Shown piece by piece: positions 55,888 to 64,000 of a DNA stretch of 64,000 nucleotides. Both the position numbers and the translations under genes were made by a program. Within the stretch, counting starts at the first letter, position 1, and each line of letters starts with the position of its first letter. Under the pieces are notes generated by a model that was given only the letters and a program-made list of their open reading frames with translations, did no database searches and had not been told where the DNA came from. This DNA is from Gongronella butleri (taxonomy: Eukaryota > Mucoromycota > Mucoromycetes > Mucorales > Cunninghamellaceae), in contig JAIWZP010000048.1 in the NCBI GenBank assembly GCA_025201375.1, positions 1-64,000 on the forward strand. Direction: 5' to 3'.

Positions 55888-58253
55888 ATGTCATCTTTCT
55901 CACTGCAAGCTATCAAGGACAACATTGTGCCCTTTAAAAAGGAAGACTTTGTCTATGCCTACGGCACTGCAGGCTTCCGTTCCATGTAAGTCGCGCTTTT
56001 TTTTTTACTGCTTTTTCTCTTCCCCCCTCCCTTTTTGTTCGTCATCTTATTGCCATGGCAACCAATTGCTCCTTGCTTGTGCCGGTCCCCCCCTTTTTTT
56101 TTCTTTCTTTGCGCACGTGTTCCTTTGGCTGATTTTGCTGATTTTTTTTATTTTGCCAGTGCTGATGTTTTGGACTCGGTCATGTACAAGGTTGGCATTC
56201 TCGCGACACTGCGCTCCAAGAAGCTGGGCGGTGCCACGATTGGCGTCATGATCACCGCGTCGCACAATCCTGAGCAGGTAAAAAAGGCATTGGAGAGGGA
56301 AAAGGGACCATTGGGCTGATTTTTTGGCCGTTTTTTTCTCTTTTTCTTAGGACAATGGCGTCAAATTGGTGGATCCCCGTGGTGAAATGCTGGAGCAATC
56401 GTGGGAGAGCTATGCGACCAAGATGGCCAATGCAAAGGATGGCGACAGCCTTGTCGCGGCCGTCGAGGAAATCATCGCCAGTCAAAAGATCAACGTGGAT
56501 CAGGCTGCGCATGTGATTTATGGATTTGATACCAGGTAAAAAGAGTGAAAAGAGCACTGACGTTTTTTCCTCGGCGTGCTTTTTTTTCCACGTGTTTGAC
56601 CCCCCTTTTTCATTTTATATTTATTTTGGGCTTGCAGACCAAGCTGCCCTGAGCTTGTCAAGCACTTGGAGAGCGGTCTCAAGGCGGCTGGCGCCGATGC
56701 CAAGAACTATGGTCTCTTGACCACGCCCATGTTGCACTATCTCGTGCGCTGCATCAACACGGCCGGCACCAGCGACGAGTATGGCGAGCCCACCGCCGAG
56801 GGCTACTATCAAAAGCTGTCTGAAGCATTCAAAACCGCTGTTGTAAGTCCCCAATGCCTTTTTTCATCGTGTCAAACGCGCTCACACCGCGTGCTTTTTT
56901 TTCGTGTCAACAGAAGGGCTTCACGCGCCTGTCGCCCCTCCACGTCGACTGCGCCAATGGCGTCGGTGCGCCCAAACTTCGCGAGTTTTTAAAATATTTG
57001 CCCGAGGACGTCCTTTCCATCCAAATCTCCAATGATCAGATCACTACCCAAGGCGCCCTGAACAAGAACGTACGTGGAATGGACCCACTGTCAGCCATCA
57101 AAATCGCGTGCTCATCGTGTTTTTATTTTATTTTTAGTGCGGTGCCGACTATGTCAAGACGAACCAGCGCGCGCCTCCCAATGTCAAGATCCAACCTGGC
57201 GACCGCTTCTGCTCGTTTGACGGCGACGCTGATCGCATTGTGTATTACTACATGGACAATGGTGAGTTCTCGCTTTTTTTCTGCTTTTGGGCCCCATTTC
57301 TGATCGTTTCTTTTTATAGATCAAACATTCCGCCTCTTGGATGGTGACAAGATTGCCGGCTTAGCCGCCATGTTCATCATGGAATTGGTCAATGATGCGG
57401 GCATTGACTCGCTCAACGTGGGTGTTGTGCAGACCGCCTATGCCAATGGCAGCTCGACGCACTACCTGGAGAAGGTTTTGGTATGTTTTTGCTTTTTTTT
57501 TTTTTTTGAACATGTGCTGACCTGTTTTTCTTTTTTTTTAATCTGCAGAAAATCCCTGTGTCGTGTGTTTCCACGGGTGTCAAGCATTTGCACCATGAGG
57601 CCGAAAAGTACGATGTTGGCGTGTACTTTGAGGCCAATGGCCACGGCACCGTGCTCTTCAACCCCTCTGCATTGAATACGATCAAGACCACTGAAGCGTA
57701 AGACCCCCGTCGCGCGCGCAATGGAGGAAAACATGTACTGATTACGCCTTTTCTTCTATTTTTCTTCCCCATTTTCCCTCCTTTCCCCTTTTTTCCTGAG
57801 CACAGCAAAACACCTGCGCAGCATCGCGCACTGCAGCAACTTGCCGCGCTGACGGAATTGATCAACCAGACCGTCGGTGACGCCATCTCGGACATGTTGT
57901 TGGTCGAAACGATCCTGACGCATCGTCAATGGTCGTGCGAGGCCTGGGATCAGGCGTACACGGATCTGCCCAACCGCCTAGCCAAGGTGATTGTCGCGGA
58001 CCGCTCCATCTTCAAGACGACCAATGCCGAGCGCCAATTGGTCGCGCCCGCAACGCTGCAGGCCGAAATCGACGCCATTGTCGCAAAATACAACCATGGC
58101 CGCTCGTTTGTGCGCGCTTCCGGCACCGAGGACGCCGTCCGCGTCTACGCTGAGGCGGCCACACGCGCAGAGACCGACGAGCTGTGCTATAAGGTTGCAC
58201 AGGCCGTCTATGACCGCGGTGGTGGCGTCGGTGCCCGCCCATTGATGCCTTGA
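55888..58253 (+). CDS. PCM1: Phosphoacetylglucosamine mutase
   Basis: Nine exons: 55888-55985, 56160-56277, 56351-56535, 56638-56842, 56914-57069, 57138-57261, 57320-57480, 57549-57697 and 57806-58253; 547 aa. Interconverts GlcNAc-6-phosphate and GlcNAc-1-phosphate, feeding UDP-GlcNAc for chitin and glycans. Seen: YGTAGFRS, phosphoserine loop [16 protein letters not shown], metal-binding [13 protein letters not shown], sugar-binding [14 protein letters not shown] and phosphate-binding [15 protein letters not shown]. All active-site motifs of the AGM1 group are intact and the length is typical. Confidence 0.96.
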
Positions 58254-58706
58254 GCCATCTTTCCACTCTTTTTTTTTTTTTGTGCAAATCAAACCATCGC
58301 AATAAAAAAAAAAAAAGACATGCTAGTCTTTTTCATGCATTCATCTCCAATCTTTTGCGATCATTTCGCCCGTTAAAATTTTGGCAATTCCCAATGATGC
58401 AGGGCTGAAATGATGGTGCAGTAAAAAAAAAAAAAGCAAAAGTTGCCTTGAGATGTTATGCACGCAGCTGATTTTTTTCTCATTCATTGACCCTTAGGGA
58501 AACGCCCGCCTACCCCTGAAAATGATAAAATCATATCGCATATCATGTTGTATGAGTATGCACATGAGATGCGCAAGAAAGGAGCGTAGAAACCGGTGAA
58601 GCAGCAAAATGGCGCAAAGAGGGGAAAAGCACAGGGGGGAAGAAGCACCATGTGCTTATAAAAAGAGGCCATTTTTTCATATTTATTGACGAAACTCGAC
58701 AAAATT
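58254..58706. other. Short gap
   Basis: AATAAAAAA poly-A signal near 58301; AT-rich; no gene. A TATA-like CTTATAAAAAG at 58655-58665 precedes the next gene by about 45 bases. Confidence 0.5.
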
Positions 58707-59099
58707 ATGATTCGCACGCAATTCCTTCTTCTGGCCATTGCAGTCCTGTTCTTTCTGGTCAAAGCCGCGCCCACTTTAGGTGAGGGGGCGACCGGTGGGC
58801 AAGGGTCTTGGACCTTTTGCCGATGAGGCACCGGATGAAAATTCGACAGGTGGGCAAGGGAGTCCTGGACCTTCTGGCGAAGAGACGACCGGTGGGCAAG
58901 GGGGTCTTGGGCCTTCTGGCGATGAGGCGACAGACGACCCCGCAGATCACCTATCCAATCTTATCTTAGGTAAATATTAATTTTGCAGACTGCATCAGAG
59001 GCTAATGACGCGGATTTTTTTACTGTAGAACTTTTGGACGTGGTGACTCTGGGTCTCTTGAATCTGTCCGGAGCGGACAGCGCAGGGGAGTATGCGTAG
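58707..59099 (+). CDS. Small secreted Gly/Pro-repeat protein
   Basis: Exons 58707-58779, 58850-58969 and 59029-59099; 87 aa. A clear signal peptide (MIRTQFLLLAIAVLFFLVKA), then two imperfect repeats GGQGSPGPSGEETT and GGQGGLGPSGDEAT, then a hydrophobic helix LLDVVTLGLLNLSG. The first intron (58780-58849) is itself a third, frame-shifted copy of the coding repeat. A TATA-like element lies about 45 bases upstream. A lineage-specific secreted protein; function unknown. Confidence 0.65.
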
Positions 59100-59576
59100 C
59101 CCATGGATCATAGCGCGTGGTGATGAAAAATGATTTGTTTGTAGCTTTCTTGTGTCAGTGGCAAGTTGAATACAAAAAAAATGGATCATTGTGGTTCGTC
59201 ATTGTTCATCTTTTTCATCTTTGTTCATCCTTCTCACTGAGACGTGAAAACCCCATGTGTTCTGTTTAACACGTATGATTGTTGCTATTTTTTTTTTATT
59301 TTTGCCACTGTCATCGCCTTATCATAAATGCATCCTTATGTTTTGCCCCATTCTCGACAAAGAGACACCCATGGTGCATCTCTTTTATTGTTGCCATTGC
59401 AACTCTGGTTCGATCGTCGCCACAAGCCCGCTCTTTTTCGTTTGTTTTTCCACCTTTTGTCGCATTGTCCCAGCGCGACGTGGTGCAAAGAAACAAATGT
59501 TGGTGTTTTTTTATTAAGGAAATATCAGAGAAAAATCAAGGTGTGGAGTGTACAAGAGGAATCTACATTGTTATTT
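59100..59576. other. Gap between convergent genes
   Basis: Low-complexity TTGTTCATC repeats near 59197-59230; no gene seen. Confidence 0.45.
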
Positions 59577-60800
59577 TCAATGGGAATGGCCCATGTTTAG
59601 GATGACGGGGAGGAACATGCCAAGGAAGATACAGAGAACATGTGATCTGTCGAGGGAAGGGGCGGGCCTGTGTTTTGCGGATGGATGATGGTGATGATGA
59701 TGATTTGCGTGTGCGTGTGGCATCAATTCCTGCAATGCATGCATGGCAACGAACAAAAAGGTGCCTCCAGAGAAAACGAGGAGGAAGCCTGTCCATGTTT
59801 CGAGGGGGACATTTTCTGGGGAGGTGAGGTTGAGCAGGATGTAGGTGGTGATGGCGCCAGTTGGAGCAGCGAGGGAGAAGAGGAGCAGATGTTTGCGTAC
59901 GAGTGTGCGTGAAAAGCCCTCGGAGAGCAAGACGGTGGTCAATGCAAAGGCGGAGGGTCCCTTGTGCAGCATGATGGCCAGAAAGACGACCATGGACAGC
60001 GATGGATGGCTTGCGGACGCGCCCAAGGCAATGCCGTCGGCGGCTGCGTGCACAATCAAGCCGATGGTGGGTGTCATGCTCTTTGTGCTATTTCCATGGC
60101 CATGGCCATTGACCAAAGGGCTCGTTCCGCCCGTATTGACCGCATTGCTCGGCATGGACGTCGATGTCGTTGTCGTTGTCATCGTGGACACGGGTGATGG
60201 CGCGGATGACGCGTCTGGTTGAGCGTGATGGCTGGTGGACGCGTCTCCTTGTGTGTTTTGCAAATTGGCCATGCGCATGTTGTCATCGCCCATCTCGACC
60301 TCCATGTCATCGTCCATGGGCAAAGGCGTGTGTGTCGACGACGAAAGGCTTGGTTTAAACAGGGTGTTGAATTGATCAATGACAAACATGACGGCAAAGC
60401 CGAGAATCAGGGCCCAGCCGATAATCACGTGCTTTGCCACGCCCGAGGACGTGTGCGCCAGCGCGTCGTCGTCCGCGAGCGTCGCTGCAAGAGGCCGGTC
60501 GATAGTGAATGGTTGCGCGGGAAGCCGCTCGGGTTGCCACGACGATGCAAGCGGGTCGCCTGCCGCCGCGGAAGGGTATCGGTGGTACGCGGCTTCGTCA
60601 CTCTGGCTATAGAGCGTCTCGATGCCCTCTGGAATAATAACAACAAGAGATGTCCCAATAAGCAGACCAACGCCAATGGCCGTCAAATGCCGTAATTTGG
60701 CCTCGGACAGCTTCGTCGACAGCGGGATGCTGCCAAATAAGAAGCTGCCCACAAGCATGGTCACACTGAGCAGCAGTAACCATAAAAATGGGTGCAGCAT
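59577..60800 (-). CDS. ZIP-family zinc transporter, SLC39A9/Atx2 type
   Basis: Single exon, 407 aa, start taken at the ATG at 60800 because the open frame upstream is T-rich leader. Membrane segments at residues about 5-22, 38-58, 115-135, 230-250, 262-282 and 295-400. ZIP core motifs: IGLIVHAAADGIALGAS (TM4, metal-binding His and Asp) and MLHKGPSAFALTTVL (TM5, HKxP). The loop between TM3 and TM4 is acidic and His-containing; another His run (HANHHHHHH) lies near the C-terminus. ZIP9/Atx2 proteins move zinc or manganese out of the Golgi (family knowledge). Confidence 0.9.
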   Translation of the reverse strand: MLHPFLWLLLLSVTMLVGSFLFGSIPLSTKLSEAKLRHLTAIGVGLLIGTSLVVIIPEGIETLYSQSDEAAYHRYPSAAAGDPLASSWQPERLPAQPFTIDRPLAATLADDDALAHTSSGVAKHVIIGWALILGFAVMFVIDQFNTLFKPSLSSSTHTPLPMDDDMEVEMGDDNMRMANLQNTQGDASTSHHAQPDASSAPSPVSTMTTTTTSTSMPSNAVNTGGTSPLVNGHGHGNSTKSMTPTIGLIVHAAADGIALGASASHPSLSMVVFLAIMLHKGPSAFALTTVLLSEGFSRTLVRKHLLLFSLAAPTGAITTYILLNLTSPENVPLETWTGFLLVFSGGTFLFVAMHALQELMPHAHANHHHHHHPSAKHRPAPSLDRSHVLCIFLGMFLPVILNMGHSH

Positions 60801-61023
60801 AACTATATTATAAACAAGAAAAAAACCACAAAAAGGAAGAAAAAAAGAGGCAACAAAGATACAAAAGGGGGGGAAAGGGGTCGAGGGGAATGAAAAAGAA
60901 GCTCCCTCTTTTATGACAAAAAAAAAAAAAAATGAAATTGAAAGAGCGGAGATCGCGCAAAAAAAAAACAAAAGCAGCCTAGACTGGGATGGCCCAATTT
61001 CATTAAAAAGTCAGGGAGTCTTT
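60801..61023. promoter_or_regulatory. Upstream leader of the ZIP gene
   Basis: C/T-rich on the minus strand over 60830-60910, as in other gene leaders; A runs on the plus strand. No gene. Confidence 0.4.
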
Positions 61024-63038
61024 TTATGAATTGGTACGAGAAACCACTCCCTTGACAACAAAAGAACCTGGATTCGTCATTTCATACTTCCATCCTCCTC
61101 GTTTCAGCAGCGCCTCGATTGCAGGCTGCAGTCTTGCCGCACCGCGATGCGAATGGTTGCCAGCACCTGTCACAATTTGCATGGGCAACAATGGCCGCCG
61201 TGCTACAATTCAAAAAAAAGGGTCAATGGTCTTCCTTGCGACGCGTCTCTTTTGGCATGAATTACATTGTTGGATATGGCTACGTGACCACCATTGCGTG
61301 AGCGCTTCTTCCACCAACTTTTGTGCCTCGCTGACCATCAATCCGTGTAGATCAATCAAATGGTCATCATTGCGCGCTAGCCTGTTCATTAACAAAAAAA
61401 AAAAAAAAAAAAAAGGAAGTCATGAGGCTGCCGTTTCCTTTGTCGCTTTCCTCTTTTTTTCTTCTCTTTTTTTTTTTTCTTGCCTTTTCTCGCGCACAAG
61501 CGCCTTTGCAGCGCGCAAGTTCCAATTGTTTGCCTGGGTCTCGATTTCGCGGGCTTCGTTCGAGTAGAAAAACGCAATGCCCGACTCGCCCGAGTTTTTA
61601 TGGCGGTGCAAGCGATGGGCCTCTGCTGCTTTTTGGTACAATTCGTTACGGCGGGCCATGAGTTCCATAGCCATGATGCGGCACAGATGCGGATCGTCAT
61701 TGGTGTATGTGTCGCGATTGCTGAGCATCAGGTAGTCGGGTAGGATCGGCTGGTCGCCGCCATTGGTGGCGGCCTGTTGCGGTGCACGACGCAGAACATC
61801 CAGCCTCTCTTGCAGGTCACGCTGCTGTCTTTCGTAATTGAGGCAGAAATCGACGCCCAGACGGCCCATCTGGTCGATGGATGCATTGTGGCTCGACTGG
61901 ATGAGGACGCCAATGGCGACACGGCGCAGGTCGTCGCGCGTGCGGTCGCTGTTGGCGCCCAATTGCTTGGCCATGTCGTCGACGAGCGTGTCGATGTTTT
62001 CGGCGAGTGGCCACGACGCCATGGGCTGTGCATTGGTGTGCTTTTGCATCAGCAGCACGACGGAGGCGATGAGATTGCCGTGGCATTTGCGCACGTCGTT
62101 TAAAATGGCCACGGGCGTCGATACGCCCGGAAACACCTGGCGAATCGCCGTCACCGTGTCGTCGTATTGGTGCCAGTAATTGAACGCGATCTGTGGCGCG
62201 TACGGTGACGACGGCGACGACGAAAACGACGTGTCCGAGCCATCGTCATAGGCATTGGCCCCATAGGCGGCGGACCCTGGCGCAGCCGCGGCCGTCGACA
62301 GGAGAACACGTGCTTTGCCGTTGTTTCCGGCGCTGCCGCTGGCTGGATCGGTTGCAGCACGACGCTTTGTCTTTTTTTTACGCTGTTTGCCTGTAGGCCT
62401 CGTGCCATACAGAAGAATGTCGTCATTGTCGGGCTGCAATGACGCGTTATCGTCCAAAAACACAGTGTTGAGCAACACATCGGTTGCCTGCTCAACGTCA
62501 TCATTATATGCCTGCAGCACAGCAAGCAGCTTTTCCTTGGGAATCGTCGGGAAGCACACAGCCAGGAACGCCACGTCGTCCTGCTGGTCTTGCTGGTCAT
62601 AAATCGACGACGGCGTGGTATGCGACGTTGTCGCGCTTGTCATGGACGATGACGTCGCCGTCGTCGGCTCATCCGTGGTGGCGCCATCATCATTGACGGC
62701 GGCGCAGTCGCCTGCACCGCCACCTGGTATGCTCAGCTGCTCGTACTCGGCAGCAAGCGTCTCTTCTTGCACCGACAGCGCCAAGTTTGCCTCTTGTGCA
62801 AGCTCGTGCAGCACCTCGCGCGCAGAAGCATAAGACAGTGTGTCGAGCCAAATAGCTTCAACCAAGGCAGAGTCTAGAGGCGGGCAAAATTCGTTCTGTG
62901 CCGTGACAGAGCGTGAGTCAGAGTAGCGCCACCTGTTTTACTAATGCTTACCAACAGCCTGTTTTTTTGTTCATCTTTAGTCTGCTGTTGCAAGGTGGTG
63001 TGAGTCTTGTGATAGTGCTGATCTTGTAAGCGTCCCAT
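61024..63038 (-). CDS. CUE / DUF1771 / Smr domain protein
   Basis: Exons 62952-63038, 61484-62895, 61284-61381 and 61024-61202; 591 aa in one frame. CUE-like helices at FLAVCFPTIPKEKLLAVLQA and VTAIRQVFPGVSTPVAIL. DUF1771 at AMELMARRNELYQKAAEAHR. The Smr domain runs from DDHLIDLHGLMVSEA through MQIVTGAGNHSH to NPGSFVV. Smr domains nick or bind nucleic acids, and such proteins act in mRNA surveillance, as yeast Cue2 does (family knowledge). Exon 2 ends on AG|GCAAGA: a GC-AG intron is the only join that links DUF1771 to the Smr domain in frame. Confidence 0.9.
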
Positions 63039-63634
63039 AGTCTCAAATGCATGGCAAGGGGAGGGGGGGAAAGAAGAGGCAAAAAATAAAAAACAATGGC
63101 AAAAAGGGTCTGCAAACTGACCTCCAAGAAGAAAGTTTGTGTAAAAAAGGGGGCGCAAAAAGCGCTCCGCGCCAGCTTTTTTTTTTTTTTTTTTTTTTTG
63201 TGCTGCCTTGCTGCGCGTTCTTTGCCCCGCTGATCCACAAACAGCAATACCTGGCCATAACTTTCACAGTCATTTCTCCATCAATTCTTGTCCAACAAAG
63301 ACAAGAGTAGGCGCTTTCGAAAGCTGAAGAGCAGGGCACTCTTCTGATCTTGCCGGAAAGTAATTTTTATGGTAAAATATTAGGCCTAAATTCAACACGT
63401 TTTTTGAAATCAGTAAATTCCCAATTTTTTGATCTGCCATCCTACCAACCTGTCACTGTAGTTGCTGCATCATAGATTATTAATGGCTTGCGCAAAGCGC
63501 AATGGACGATCTGCGTTCATACCGGATTTGAAGCAAATTGGGCTTGACACGAACCGAGAAATCGCCAAAAAAATCAAAATTGACGCGTTTTGCATTTTTT
63601 GCGCTAACTACTTCGCCAATTGCACTCAAAAACA
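63039..63634. other. Terminal gap, left part
   Basis: A T run at 63178-63199, AT-rich DNA and low-support ORFs on both strands; no gene recognised. Confidence 0.4.
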
Positions 63635-63980
63635 GCTGCATCGAATTCAGCGCAAAATTCGCAACAAAAAAGCTTAAATCTCCAAAGCGCTACGACCACT
63701 TTTGAAAAAACGTCAGGGCTCATCAGGGGTCGCCCATCTCACCCTCAGGAATTGCCAAATTTGAGAAATTTCGAACTCCGAGTGATCAATGCATCCCAAA
63801 CAGGTAACTCCGACGAGTTTTTATTGGCAGACAAAATGGCAAGCCGCCACAGCTTAAGAAAAAAGCCCAAAGAGTGACGCATGAACGCCGATCGACGGAG
63901 AAAATTGCTTACTTTGGCCAAGATTTTTTGCAAAAATTTAAGGTTTGACACTTCCAAATTAAGGTGGTGGATTGCATGGA
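63635..63980. repeat. Dispersed repeat family B, copy 2
   Basis: Direct, diverged copy of 29900-30270 with the same ordered word set. It runs almost to the window end, so its right border may lie beyond. Confidence 0.85.
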
Positions 63981-64000
63981 ATTTTTATTTTTTATTTATT

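Noticed and set aside
1..64000. tRNA and rRNA genes
   Set aside because: I looked for B-box and acceptor-stem patterns and rRNA core motifs while reading and saw none I could support; a covariance-model scan would settle this.

Overview
The window looks like nuclear DNA of a filamentous fungus, most likely an early-diverging lineage such as Mucoromycota (inference). Genes are split by short GT-AG introns, mostly 50-110 nt, with A/T-rich interiors. Many start codons follow a long pyrimidine tract. Homopolymer runs are frequent. Families present include a velvet regulator, snurportin, PEX5, NCA2, a ZIP9-type zinc transporter, a phytochelatin-synthase-like protein, two ribosomal proteins and a Fanzor-type RuvC protein with zinc knuckles. 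Exon models below were built by hand from splice signals. For most multi-exon host genes the joined length is a multiple of three and the joined protein keeps its family motifs.

Layout. The left third (1-19.4 kb) is dominated by mobile DNA. It holds a 3'-truncated Fanzor gene on the minus strand (1-3.3 kb), a small TPR-like gene, a decayed hAT transposase (6.7-8.9 kb) and two diverged Harbinger-like DDE transposase copies (9.1-10.4 and 11.6-12.9 kb). The second of these copies is split by a 645-bp inserted element with clear target duplications. A 5,304-bp TA-flanked Tc1/mariner-like element (14,103-19,406) has 210-bp inverted ends and three genes: an intact DD34E transposase, a divergent helix-turn-helix protein without a catalytic domain, and a full-length transposase relative in which all three catalytic acids are replaced. 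It ends 175 bp before the PEX5 start codon.

The rest (19.5-63 kb) is mostly host genes separated by repeat-rich gaps: PEX5, a Gln-rich hypothetical, ELF1 head-to-head with snurportin, RPL16 (uL13), a coiled-coil protein, a membrane protein, a small secreted protein, a velvet factor, a phytochelatin-synthase-like protein with Ser at the nucleophile position, RPL17 (uL22), a SelW/Rdx-family thioredoxin-like protein (Cys form), an Ala-rich acidic protein, an Hst-type sirtuin, NCA2 head-to-head with phosphoacetylglucosamine mutase, a second small secreted protein, a ZIP9-type transporter and a CUE/DUF1771/Smr protein with a GC-AG intron. The long gaps carry at least three dispersed repeat families, each present as two diverged copies.

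The strongest candidates for new biology are the three-gene mariner-like element with its catalytically empty transposase, the 645-bp TIR element carrying a leader and ORF, the Cys-to-Ser phytochelatin-synthase relative, and an intron that appears to be made from a coding tandem repeat.
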